From NCBI GenBank assembly GCA_018644665.1, contig JABGQA010000110.1, positions 1 through 64,000 on the forward strand: a stretch of DNA of 64,000 bases, in the 5' to 3' direction. Positions within the stretch are counted from its first letter, which is position 1; the number at the start of each line of letters is the position of its first letter. A program made the translations under genes and the position numbers. Of this stretch, positions 34,930 through 43,312 are shown one piece after another. The notes under the pieces are model-generated. The model searched no databases, was not told the DNA's origin, and saw only the letters and a program-made list of their open reading frames with translations. Source of the DNA: Candidatus Poribacteria bacterium. GTDB lineage: Bacteria; Poribacteria; WGA-4E; GCA-2687025.

Positions 34930-35604
34930 ATGATAACCACGGAAGCAGTGTCCGGGCTGGGCGCAGCATCGGGGGCGGATCCGGCGTCGCAGGCGCTGGG
35001 CAAAGACGCCTTCATGCAGTTGCTCGTGACCCAGTTGCGGCACCAGAACCCTCTGGAGCCGATGGACAACAAGGACTTCATCGCGCAGCTGAGCCAGTTC
35101 ACCTCCTTGGAGGAACTGAGCAGCATCCGCGAGTCGTTCGACGCTTCCCTGGCCACACAACGAACGATGAATCAGACCATGGCCGTCGGCCTTCTCGGCC
35201 GGGAGGTGGGTGTTGCCGCCAACCAGGTCGTCTTGGCAAGTGGTAGTGAAGCACGCGTCAACTACACGCTGCCGGAAGACGCCGACGTGCAGATAGAGAT
35301 TCAGAATGTGCTGGGTACGGTCGTGCGTACCCTCACACCTGGCGCCCAACCCTCGGGTGACCAGGGGGTCGTCTGGGATGGTAATGACGACCTAGGCAAT
35401 CCCTTGCCGGAAGGCAATTACACGTATCATGTCCTTGCAGTGGGCGGCGGGAACCGCCAGGTTCCCGTCCAGCCCTTTTTCAGAGGGCTGGTGGACGGTG
35501 TCCGCATGACGGACACAGGGATAATGCTGACCGTCGAGGGTCGCGAGATACCGCTTTCGCAAGTGAGCGTCATCCAAGCAGCGAAGGCTCGGGACGACTC
35601 ATAG
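34930..35604 (+). CDS. flgD: Flagellar hook assembly scaffold FlgD
   Basis: FlgD forms the temporary cap that guides hook assembly. The 224-residue product has the conserved N-terminal half (LGKDAFMQLLVTQLRHQNPLEPMDNKDFIAQLSQFTSLEEL). The C-terminal FlgD Ig/Tudor domain follows, with VNYTLPEDADVQIEIQNVLG, VWDGNDDLGNPLPEGNYTY and similar. The domain has the same fold as the C-terminal tails of the GH5-like hydrolase and the decahaem cytochrome in this window. It lies directly before flgE, the normal order. Confidence 0.95.
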   Translation: MITTEAVSGLGAASGADPASQALGKDAFMQLLVTQLRHQNPLEPMDNKDFIAQLSQFTSLEELSSIRESFDASLATQRTMNQTMAVGLLGREVGVAANQVVLASGSEARVNYTLPEDADVQIEIQNVLGTVVRTLTPGAQPSGDQGVVWDGNDDLGNPLPEGNYTYHVLAVGGGNRQVPVQPFFRGLVDGVRMTDTGIMLTVEGREIPLSQVSVIQAAKARDDS

Positions 35605-35728
35605 ACGACATTCACGCCGGTTGGACGCAACCGGGCAATAGCCACGACCTGGGACGAGAGGCGCGTAGCCGGCCGCGGCGTTAGGCGCGCCCTCCACAGG
35701 CATACGTTCCGTTGGAGGACGAGGGAAT

Positions 35729-37702
35729 ATGATCGGTTCATTCATATCGGGTCTGTCTGGTCTGAGAGCGAATCAGACCAAGCTTGAAGTCATCGGCAAC
35801 AACATCGCCAATGCCAACACCGTCGGCTTCAAGTCGTCGCGTGTTGACTTCTCCGACGTGCTCAGCCGCACGTTGCGAGGCGCCACTGCGTCCACCGCTC
35901 CTCTGCAAGTAGGACGCGGCGCGACGGTCGGCGCCATCAGCACACAGATGACGCAGGGGGGTTTCCAAGACTCCTCCAACGCGGGTGACCTTGCCATCCA
36001 GGGCAGCGGGTTCTTCACGGTCACCAACGAGAGCGGCCAGCAGCTTTACACCCGCGCCGGCAACTTCCGAACGAACACTGCGGGCGAACTCGTCACAGTC
36101 GAGGGGTTCAACGTCCAGGGCTTCAACGCCACCGAAGGACAGGTTCCCGTCACCGCGGTTCTCGAGAGCATCCAGCTTCCACGCGAGCCGATCCCGCCCC
36201 GCGCGACAAGCACGCTGGAGTTCCGCGGCAACCTCGACGCCTCCTCGCCGGTGATCGCCACCGACCCCAGCGGACGTGAACTGCGCGTCGGCGGCCAGGA
36301 TGGCATCATCGGGACCCTCATCGACGGCTCCGTGACGCTCGTCGATAACGGCGCCGCGGTCGACGTGACCGGTCGCAGCACGACATTCACCACGCTGAGC
36401 GCAGGCGACACGCTGATTGTGGACGGTCGCGCGTTCACCGTCGCCTCGGTGGCCGACGACCTGACGATGGTTCTCGACCGGCCGGTTCTCACCGGCACGA
36501 TCGAGGGGTTGGCCGACTCCAGCAGGATCACCGGTACCGATACCGCGTTCACCTCGGAACTGCGTGTCGGCGACACCATTGAGGTCGACGGAGCCGACGT
36601 AGTCGTTACGGCCGTCACCAGCGACACCGAGATTTCCATCGCCACGCCACTCGCGGCGGATCTCGCCGCTGGCGCTGCTCTGGCGTTCAGCCAGACCACC
36701 GGCGTCGTGACGACCGAGAGCCGTGCAGAATCGACTGTCTCCCCGGCCGGCACAACCCGGTTGGCGGACCTCCCAAGCAGCAACCTGACGGTGTCGCTGA
36801 ACGGCTCGACGAACATCCTCGTTGAGGATCTCGTGACCGGCGAGCAGGTCGTCGTGACGATGGGTGGCACGCAGACGGTGAACGAGATGGTCGAGGCGAT
36901 ACAGAACGCCGGCATCGCCACCTACTCGCTCAACGACGCGAACTTCCAGGTGTCGCAGTTGGACGACGAGAACGGGTCCGCGACGAGCTTCCAGTTCGTC
37001 GACTCCCAGGGCGCGCAGCATGTCGGGATCATGTCCTTCTTCCGCACGGAGACCCCGGGAACGTGGGTCTGGAATGTCGACATCCCCGCCGCGAACGCGC
37101 AGGTCCAGGATCCCGGGTTCCAGTTCACGCAGAACACCCGTGGGACTCTCCTCTTCAACGACGGCGGCGCGGTGGATTCGTTCCGCAACCTCGCGGGAGC
37201 GGACGTCTTCAACCTCACGTTCGATGCCTCCAACAGCGCGCGCACCATCTCCGTGGAGATGAGCGCGGACACCATCGGAGCGATGACCCAGTTCAACATC
37301 GCCGGTGATGTCGTTGTCGCCGGCAACGACGGGACCCTGCCTGGCGAGTTCCAGGGGTTCACGGTGGATCCGAACGGCATGATCCTCGGTCAGTTCTCCA
37401 ACGGGGAGACGCGGGTGATTGCCCAGGTTCTGCTGGCGGACTTCGCGAACGCCACGGGCATGGACAAGGCAGGATCCAACCTCTTCTCCGCGAACGCCAG
37501 TTCGGGGACCGCTGAGTTCGCGACGGCGGGCCAGGGCGGCCTTGGACGGATCATCTCCGGGGCTACGGAACTGTCGAACGTCGATCTGGCGGAGCAGTTC
37601 ACGAGCCTGATCATGGCACAGCGGGGATTCCAGGCCAGCGCGAACGTGATCACTACGAGTGACACGATCATGAACGACGTGCTGAGCCTGAAGCGCGGTT
37701 AA
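35729..37702 (+). CDS. flgE: Flagellar hook protein FlgE
   Basis: FlgE builds the hook, the flexible joint between rod and filament. The 657-residue product has the hook N-terminus (FISGLSGLRANQTKLEVIGNNIANANTVGFKSSR) and C-terminus (ELSNVDLAEQFTSLIMAQRGFQASANVITTSDTIMNDVL). It is longer than the common size of about 400-480 residues because of an insertion near residues 200-320. The insertion contains two similar repeats (SRSTTFTTLSAGDTLIVDG and TDTAFTSELRVGDTIEVDG) plus a further variable part. This is a probable surface-exposed hook domain. An intrinsic terminator follows. Confidence 0.95.
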   Translation: MIGSFISGLSGLRANQTKLEVIGNNIANANTVGFKSSRVDFSDVLSRTLRGATASTAPLQVGRGATVGAISTQMTQGGFQDSSNAGDLAIQGSGFFTVTNESGQQLYTRAGNFRTNTAGELVTVEGFNVQGFNATEGQVPVTAVLESIQLPREPIPPRATSTLEFRGNLDASSPVIATDPSGRELRVGGQDGIIGTLIDGSVTLVDNGAAVDVTGRSTTFTTLSAGDTLIVDGRAFTVASVADDLTMVLDRPVLTGTIEGLADSSRITGTDTAFTSELRVGDTIEVDGADVVVTAVTSDTEISIATPLAADLAAGAALAFSQTTGVVTTESRAESTVSPAGTTRLADLPSSNLTVSLNGSTNILVEDLVTGEQVVVTMGGTQTVNEMVEAIQNAGIATYSLNDANFQVSQLDDENGSATSFQFVDSQGAQHVGIMSFFRTETPGTWVWNVDIPAANAQVQDPGFQFTQNTRGTLLFNDGGAVDSFRNLAGADVFNLTFDASNSARTISVEMSADTIGAMTQFNIAGDVVVAGNDGTLPGEFQGFTVDPNGMILGQFSNGETRVIAQVLLADFANATGMDKAGSNLFSANASSGTAEFATAGQGGLGRIISGATELSNVDLAEQFTSLIMAQRGFQASANVITTSDTIMNDVLSLKRG

Positions 37703-37730
37703 CAACCGTAGCTAATCCAACGGAATGACA

Positions 37731-37757
37731 AGGGACCCCGGTAAGCCGGGGTCCCTT
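37731..37757 (+). terminator. Intrinsic terminator after flgE
   Basis: AGGGACCCCGG (37731-37741) pairs perfectly with CCGGGGTCCCT (37746-37756) across a TAAG loop, followed by TTAT. It closes the flagellar operon before the corrinoid cluster. Confidence 0.85.
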
Positions 37758-37927
37758 TATCGCGTCTGCCCACTAGGGTTAGCGCGATATTCACGTGGCC
37801 ACCGGAAATAGGCTAAAAGAGTGGGAATCTACCCTTATACCCCCGCGAAAGCGAGGCTAAGCTAAGGGTGAACTGCGATGGGACACGGGAAGCGCCTACG
37901 CAGAGAGTTCAGGAGTGGAGGACGTTC
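37758..37927 (+). promoter_or_regulatory. Structured leader upstream of the corrinoid operon
   Basis: AGGGTTAG (37775-37782) can pair with CTACCCT (37829-37835) around a GTGGCCAC palindrome. A further stem (CCCCGC-GAAA-GCGAGG) lies at 37841-37856. The order of helices and the closeness to a B12-dependent gene make a riboswitch thinkable, but the B12-box GCCACTG is not seen, so no class is claimed. Confidence 0.3.
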
Positions 37928-38560
37928 ATGGCCCGCCTCGAGGACCTAGCGAACAGCATCATCAGTGGTAAAGCGGACGCAGCGGTAGAGGCCACCGAAG
38001 GCGCTCTCGCCGACGGCACGCCCGCAGCCGAGATACTTACCGACGGACTCATCGCCGGCATGCAGGTCGTGGGAGAACGCTTCAAGAACCACGAGTTCTA
38101 CGTGCCAGAAGTACTCATCGCGGCGCGCGCCATGAAGATGTCCATGGCGAAACTGCGGCCGCATCTCGTGGAACAGGACTATGAGCCGGTGGGCACCGTC
38201 GCCATCGGGACCGTGCGTGGCGACCTTCACGACATCGGCAAGAACCTCGTCGCCATGATGCTCGAGGGCGCCGGCTTCGCGATCATGGACCTCGGCATCG
38301 ACGTTACGCCCGAGCAGTTCGTGCAGGCGGTGAAGGACGGCGCGGACATGATCGCGCTCTCCGCTCTGCTTACGACGACCATGCCAGCGATGAAGGACAC
38401 GGTCGAAGCCCTGGACGCCGCGGGCATACGCGACCAGGTGAAGGTCATCATCGGCGGCGCCCCGGTTACGGAGACCTACGCGAACGAGATCGGCGCAGAC
38501 GGGTACGGCCCGGACGCCGCCTCGGGAGCGGAGCTTGCGCGTGAATTGGTAGCCGCATAG
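37928..38560 (+). CDS. Corrinoid (B12-binding) methyltransferase protein
   Basis: The protein carries a methyl-cob(III)amide cofactor that accepts a methyl group from a substrate-specific methyltransferase and gives it to a second one. The start at 37928 is supported by GGAGG nine bases upstream. The 210-residue product has a helical N-terminal cap domain (about 1-85) and a Rossmann-type B12-binding domain. The latter has the D-x-H-x-x-G signature GDLHDIGKN (Asp99, His101, Gly104), SALLTT and GGAPVT, where the histidine ligates cobalt. It resembles MtbC/MtmC/MttC-type corrinoid proteins. It heads the methyl-transfer cluster. Confidence 0.93.
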   Translation: MARLEDLANSIISGKADAAVEATEGALADGTPAAEILTDGLIAGMQVVGERFKNHEFYVPEVLIAARAMKMSMAKLRPHLVEQDYEPVGTVAIGTVRGDLHDIGKNLVAMMLEGAGFAIMDLGIDVTPEQFVQAVKDGADMIALSALLTTTMPAMKDTVEALDAAGIRDQVKVIIGGAPVTETYANEIGADGYGPDAASGAELARELVAA

Positions 38561-38620
38561 CCTGAACAGGCTGCGCACAACCGATCTCGTCAAGCTATAG
38601 GGTCACTCCAGGGACGCCAC

Positions 38621-40429
38621 ATGCACGCACTCACCGTTCTGCCGGACGGTACGACGGTGGAGTCCGCCGAGGACAATCATGTCCTCGAGTCGCTCCGCCG
38701 TCATGACACGATCCTTACGTCTCCCTGCGGAGGAGAAGGTACCTGCGGCAAGTGCCGCATACAGATCGAAGACGGATCGGCCAACGCGCCGACCCCCCAG
38801 GAGCGTAGTCTTCTGGGCGCTGCCCTCGATGAGGGAGCGCGTCTCGCCTGCCAGACAATGCTCGCGTCCGACGCGACGGTGCGGATTCCCGCATCGTCGC
38901 GGGTGCCGAACGTCCGGGTTCTGACGGGCGGGGCCCCGCGCGACGTGCCTTTCTTTCCCAATGTGCGGCGACGCACGTTCACATGGGAACGCAGCAGCCG
39001 CGAGGACGCCGAGTCGCTGGTCGATGTCGTCGCCCAGTTGCTGGACGCGCGCGCCGATCTGCGGGTCGGACTGGCCATGGCGCGGCAGCTCGCGACCGTG
39101 CTGGAGGACGGCAAGACCTACGAGGCCACCATCCTCGGCAACCGTCTCGTCTCGATTTCGCCCGAGGGGGCGGATGAAGACCCGTTGGGAATCGCGCTGG
39201 ACGTCGGCACTACGACCGTCGTCGCCCAGTTCGTGAACCTGAAGACGGGCGAGGCCGTCGGCACGCACAGCCGGATGAACGACCAGTCGCGATACGGAAG
39301 CGACGTCATCGCTCGCATCAACCACGCCGCCACAGAGCAAGACGGCCTCGACGAGCTTCGCGAGGCGGTTCTGTCCACCATCAAAGAGTGCGTGGCGCTG
39401 TCGGGTGTGGACCCATCGCAGATCTATGAAGGGGTGGTCGTCGGCAATACGACGATGATGCACCTCCTGGCGGGCATCTCGCCCGAGTCGCTGGGGCAGC
39501 TTCCCTACACGCCCGTGATGCGCGCGGGCGTGGACGTCCCGGCCGCGGATATGCCGATGCCATTCAACGACGTGGCGAGCGTCCACCTGGTGGCGGGCAT
39601 CGCCGGGTATGTGGGCGCGGACACTGTCGGCGCGATGCTGGCGGCGGGCTTCGACGAGGAATACGACGGCGTGCGCCTGCTCGCCGACATCGGCACGAAC
39701 TGCGAACTGGTCCTGCAACGAGGCTCCGAAATCGTGGCGTGCTCGACGCCCGCCGGCCCGGCCTTCGAGGGCGCGAGGCTGGAACACGGCATGCTCGCGG
39801 GTCCCGGGGCGATCGAACGCGTGACGATCGGCGTCACGTGCGAGATCCGCGTCGTGGGACGTGTCGAAGCGCGCGGCATCTGTGGGTCGGGCGTAGTGGA
39901 TGTCACAGCGCAGTTGCTCGACGCGGACGTCATCGAGATGACCGGGCGGATGGTCCCCGTTGAGGAGGCGCCGGAGTCGCTGTCCGAGGACATTCGCGGC
40001 CGGATCGAGGCTGGGGAGTACGGCCCCGTGTTCGTCCTGGCGCGGCGCGAGGACGGCGACAGGGTTCTCGTTACGCAGCGGGACATCCGCGAGACGCAGT
40101 TGGCCAAGGCCGCCGTGCGCACCGGGATCGACACGCTGCTGCACAGCATGGACATACCAGCGGACGACATCGACGAACTGCTCATCGCCGGCGGGTTCGG
40201 GAGCTACTTGAACACGGCGAACGCGCGGCGTCTGGGCATGATCCCGGACATCGCCGACGACAAGATCAAGTACATCGGCAACGCGGCGCTCGTCGGGGCG
40301 CGGCTTGCGCTGATCTCCGCGGAGATGCGGGCGCGGGGCGAGGCGCTGTCGCGACGCGTGACACACGTGCACGTGGCGCGTCTGCCGAACTTCCAGGACC
40401 GATTCTCGGAGGCCATGCTGTTTGAGTAA
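38621..40429 (+). CDS. Corrinoid reactivation protein ([2Fe-2S] plus ASKHA ATPase, RamA/RACo-like)
   Basis: This class reduces inactivated Co(II) corrinoid to Co(I) using ATP. The 602-residue product has an N-terminal plant-type [2Fe-2S] ferredoxin domain with Cys36, Cys42, Cys45 and Cys77 (CGGEGTCGKC then ACQT). The linker is followed by an ASKHA ATPase core with ALDVGTTTVVAQFVNLKTGE, VGNTTMMHLLAGISPESL, ADIGTNCELVL and GICGSGVVD. The product lies 60 bases after the corrinoid-protein gene, as expected for its repair enzyme. Family DUF4445/RACo assignment is strong; the exact partner is inferred. Confidence 0.93.
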   Translation: MHALTVLPDGTTVESAEDNHVLESLRRHDTILTSPCGGEGTCGKCRIQIEDGSANAPTPQERSLLGAALDEGARLACQTMLASDATVRIPASSRVPNVRVLTGGAPRDVPFFPNVRRRTFTWERSSREDAESLVDVVAQLLDARADLRVGLAMARQLATVLEDGKTYEATILGNRLVSISPEGADEDPLGIALDVGTTTVVAQFVNLKTGEAVGTHSRMNDQSRYGSDVIARINHAATEQDGLDELREAVLSTIKECVALSGVDPSQIYEGVVVGNTTMMHLLAGISPESLGQLPYTPVMRAGVDVPAADMPMPFNDVASVHLVAGIAGYVGADTVGAMLAAGFDEEYDGVRLLADIGTNCELVLQRGSEIVACSTPAGPAFEGARLEHGMLAGPGAIERVTIGVTCEIRVVGRVEARGICGSGVVDVTAQLLDADVIEMTGRMVPVEEAPESLSEDIRGRIEAGEYGPVFVLARREDGDRVLVTQRDIRETQLAKAAVRTGIDTLLHSMDIPADDIDELLIAGGFGSYLNTANARRLGMIPDIADDKIKYIGNAALVGARLALISAEMRARGEALSRRVTHVHVARLPNFQDRFSEAMLFE

Positions 40430-40443
40430 GACACCGAACCGCC

Positions 40444-41229
40444 ATGAGGGACTTGCCGTTGCCGCCTAAGAAGAAGTTTGTCGTGCTGTCGTGCGAGGTT
40501 TTCCGTCGCGAGTTCGAAACGTTGGCCGACCGGGTCCCACACGAGGTCCAGTTCGGATACCAGCCGTTCGGCCTGCACGACACCCCGGACAAGATCGCGG
40601 GGACGCTCCAGGAACAGGTCGATCAGATTGAGGACGTCGACGCGATCCTCATCGGCTATGGGCTCTGTAGCCGGGGGTACGTCGGACTCACCGCGCGGTC
40701 GATCCCACTCGTCGCGCCGCGCGCGCACGACTGCATCACGGTGTTCCTCGGCTCGCGCGAGCGGTACATGTCCGAATTCAACGATAACCCGGGCACCTAC
40801 TACTACTCACCCGGATGGGTCGATCACCACGACCCAAAGCGCTCCTCGGTCGATGGCGACGCGCCTCAGGCCGAAGCCGCCAAAGCCACCAAGTACGCCA
40901 TGTACGTGGAGAAGTACGGCGAGGACAACGCGAAGTATCTGCTGGAGATGGAGGCGTCGTGGACGGCGGACTACAAGCGCCTCGCCATGATCGACACTGG
41001 CGTTGGCGACATTGAGCGCTACCGCGCCTTCACGGAGAACCTCGCTTCGCAGAACGAGTGGAACTACGCGGAACTGGAGGGCACCACGGACCTCATGTTC
41101 CGCTTCCTCAACGGCGAGTGGGACGATGACTTCCTCATCGTGCCGCCCGGGCACGCGATACAGGATACGGTGGACGCGGACATCATCCGCGCCGACGAAC
41201 TCACGGCTTTTGAAGGCGACACCGGATAG
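40444..41229 (+). CDS. DUF1638 family protein
   Basis: The 261-residue product has the family pattern KKKFVVLSCEVFRREFETLA at the start, DAILIGYGLCSRGYVGL and PRAHDCITVFLGSRERYM in the middle, and a Tyr-rich region with the segment GTYYYSPGW. Family members are encoded repeatedly beside corrinoid-dependent methyltransferases, and conserved Cys and His suggest metal binding. The biochemical role is not established. It is 14 bases after the reactivase gene and 14 bases before the next methyltransferase, so it is clearly in the operon. Confidence 0.85.
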   Translation: MRDLPLPPKKKFVVLSCEVFRREFETLADRVPHEVQFGYQPFGLHDTPDKIAGTLQEQVDQIEDVDAILIGYGLCSRGYVGLTARSIPLVAPRAHDCITVFLGSRERYMSEFNDNPGTYYYSPGWVDHHDPKRSSVDGDAPQAEAAKATKYAMYVEKYGEDNAKYLLEMEASWTADYKRLAMIDTGVGDIERYRAFTENLASQNEWNYAELEGTTDLMFRFLNGEWDDDFLIVPPGHAIQDTVDADIIRADELTAFEGDTG

Positions 41230-41243
41230 GTGGGGAACGAACG

Positions 41244-42320
41244 ATGGCCCGCATAAACAGAATGACGTCACGAGAACGGATAAACGCCGCGCTCGCTCAC
41301 GAGGAAGCCGATCGGGTGGCGCTACAGGACGGCCCCTGGTCCACCGCCATCACGCGGTGGCGGAACGAGGGCATGCCCGCGGACGCGAACCCGTCGGAAC
41401 TGTTCGGCTACGAGATGGCCAGCTTTGGCGCGGACACGTCGCCGCAACTTGCGTCCGAGGTGGTCGAGGACACGGACACCCATACGATCGTACGTAACGC
41501 GAACGGCGCCCTGGCCAAGAACTGGAAGGGCAAGATCTCCACGCCGGAGATGATCGACTTCACCATCAAGACGCGCGACGACTGGGAACAGATCCGTCCC
41601 CGCTTCGACATGAACGACTCGCGCGTCAACGTCGACGGCGCGGCGAACTCGCATGCAGCGTCGGAAAAGGGGCACTGGGTCAGCTACTCGGGCGTCATCG
41701 GCTACGACAAGACGCAGGCGATGATCGGCTCCGAAAACCTGCTCATGGCGTTCGCCGAGGACGAGGAGTGGGTCGCGGACATGTTCAACTCCTCGGCGGA
41801 CCTGGTGGTCGACACGGCGCAGGCCATGCTGGACGCCGGCTACCACTTCGACGGCGCGTTCCTGTACGACGACATGGGATATCGCAACGGCACACTCTTC
41901 TCGCCGGACCAGTATCGCCGCCTAGCGAAGCCCGCGCACGCGAAGGCGTTCGGGTTCTTCCGCGATCGCGGCCTGCCCGTCATCCTGCATTCGTGCGGGT
42001 GCGTGAAGGAGTTCATCCCCGACCTCATCGACGCGGGATTGAGCTGCCTGCAGCCGCTGGAAGTTAAAGCCGGGATGGATGTGGTCGAGCTGAAAGACCT
42101 CTACGGCGACGACCTCTCGTTCATGGGCGGCATCGACGTGCGGGTGATGGCGAGCCCGGACCCGGCCGACATCGAGGAAGAGATCCGCGTGAAGATCGGT
42201 CGCGCGAAGCAGGGCGGTGGGTACATCTACCACTCGGACCACTCCGTGCCGGACAACGTGAGCTACGAGCAGTACTGCCGCGTGATCGACCTCGTCCACG
42301 AATATGGTTCCTATGACTGA
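41244..42320 (+). CDS. URO-D family methyltransferase (MtaA/MtbA-like), paralogue 1
   Basis: The 358-residue product begins with TSRERINAALAHEEADRVALQDGPW, the common opening of uroporphyrinogen-decarboxylase-superfamily proteins. It carries VILHSCGCVKEFIPDLIDAG with a His-x-Cys pair that could bind zinc as in MtaA/MtbA. Family members in corrinoid operons transfer methyl groups between corrinoid proteins and a second substrate rather than decarboxylating porphyrins. Its stop overlaps the next start by 17 bases. The methyl donor cannot be determined. Confidence 0.85.
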   Translation: MARINRMTSRERINAALAHEEADRVALQDGPWSTAITRWRNEGMPADANPSELFGYEMASFGADTSPQLASEVVEDTDTHTIVRNANGALAKNWKGKISTPEMIDFTIKTRDDWEQIRPRFDMNDSRVNVDGAANSHAASEKGHWVSYSGVIGYDKTQAMIGSENLLMAFAEDEEWVADMFNSSADLVVDTAQAMLDAGYHFDGAFLYDDMGYRNGTLFSPDQYRRLAKPAHAKAFGFFRDRGLPVILHSCGCVKEFIPDLIDAGLSCLQPLEVKAGMDVVELKDLYGDDLSFMGGIDVRVMASPDPADIEEEIRVKIGRAKQGGGYIYHSDHSVPDNVSYEQYCRVIDLVHEYGSYD

Positions 42321-43260
42321 CCAAACACCCAGGCAAGCCGCCGTAGACGCGTTGGAACTGCGCGAGCCGAAGGGGCTCGTGCCGACGTTCGAACTCGAGT
42401 TCCAACTCACGCAGGAAGCCTTCGGGCGAAGCTACCACGGGGGGAACGTCCTCCAAGAGGCGACCGGGGAGAAGCGCGACGCGCTCTACCACGAGAACGC
42501 CGATCTGCACGTGCAGGTAGCGGACACGTACGACTGGAACATCATCATGATCACGACGGGGCCGGGCGAAGACGGCCTCCGTCGGACGGCGCACGCGATC
42601 CGTGACATCGTGGGCGACAAGTACCTACTCGTCGCGCACGGGGACGCTACATGGTCGATCCCCAATGGCGACACCATGATCGAGTTCGCGGAGGCGTTCT
42701 TTACGCGCCCAGAGGAGATGGACGCCCGCGCCGACGCGATGGTGGACGGAGCCCTGGAACGCGCGCCGAAGGTGCTCAACGGAGCGCTCGACGGGTTCGC
42801 CTTGTGCGCCGACTACTGCTTCAACGACGGCCCGTTCTTCTCCCCGCCGATGTTCCGCAAACACGTGACCCCCTACCTCGCGCGGCTGGTGGCGGGGTAT
42901 CGCGAGCTGGGCGCGTACGTCATCAAGCACACCGATGGCGACATCATGCCGATCCTCGACCAACTCGTCGAGTGCAACGCGCATGGGCTCCACTCGATCG
43001 ATCCGCAAGCGGGCGTGGACATCGCCGAGGTGAAGCGACTGTACGGCGACAAGGTGTGTCTGTGCGGGAACGTTAACTGCGGGCTGTTGCAGACCGGCAC
43101 GGACGAGGAAGTCATCGCCGACGCCACGTACTCGCTGAAGCACGGAATGCCGGGCGGCGGCTTCATCTTCACCACGAGCAACGTCGCGTTCAAGGGCATG
43201 CCCCTGGAGCGGTACGAACTCATCATGGATCTGCGCAAGAAGCATGGGCGCTACTCGTAG
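42304..43260 (+). CDS. URO-D family methyltransferase, paralogue 2
   Basis: The 318-residue product shows URO-D-fold motifs (LVPTFELEFQLTQEAFGRSY, DYCFNDGPFFSPPMFRKHVTPYL, YVIKHTDGDIMPILD, HSIDPQAG). It replaces the His-x-Cys pair of paralogue 1 with KHTDGD; cysteines in LCGNVNCG are alternative metal ligands. The start overlaps the preceding gene; ATG at 42304 or 42313 is possible. A paralogue with the same fold but different active-site residues suggests another substrate or a different acceptor. Confidence 0.83.
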   Translation: MVPMTDQTPRQAAVDALELREPKGLVPTFELEFQLTQEAFGRSYHGGNVLQEATGEKRDALYHENADLHVQVADTYDWNIIMITTGPGEDGLRRTAHAIRDIVGDKYLLVAHGDATWSIPNGDTMIEFAEAFFTRPEEMDARADAMVDGALERAPKVLNGALDGFALCADYCFNDGPFFSPPMFRKHVTPYLARLVAGYRELGAYVIKHTDGDIMPILDQLVECNAHGLHSIDPQAGVDIAEVKRLYGDKVCLCGNVNCGLLQTGTDEEVIADATYSLKHGMPGGGFIFTTSNVAFKGMPLERYELIMDLRKKHGRYS

Positions 43261-43312
43261 ACGCGCTCGTTGACAGATCGAACGCGCCTAGAACGCGAGC
43301 GGGAGGCTTAGC

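Noticed and set aside
35738..37705. A 655-codon open frame on the minus strand opposite flgE
   Set aside because: It mirrors flgE codon usage in a high-GC gene, has no family signature, and the opposite strand encodes unmistakable hook-protein motifs.
37758..37927. Cobalamin riboswitch
   Set aside because: The position is attractive, but the B12-box GCCACTG and the required junction were not seen, so only a structured leader is reported.
38603..40372. A 589-codon open frame on the minus strand opposite the corrinoid reactivase
   Set aside because: It is antisense to a well-supported [2Fe-2S]/ASKHA protein, and its composition is that of a shadow frame.
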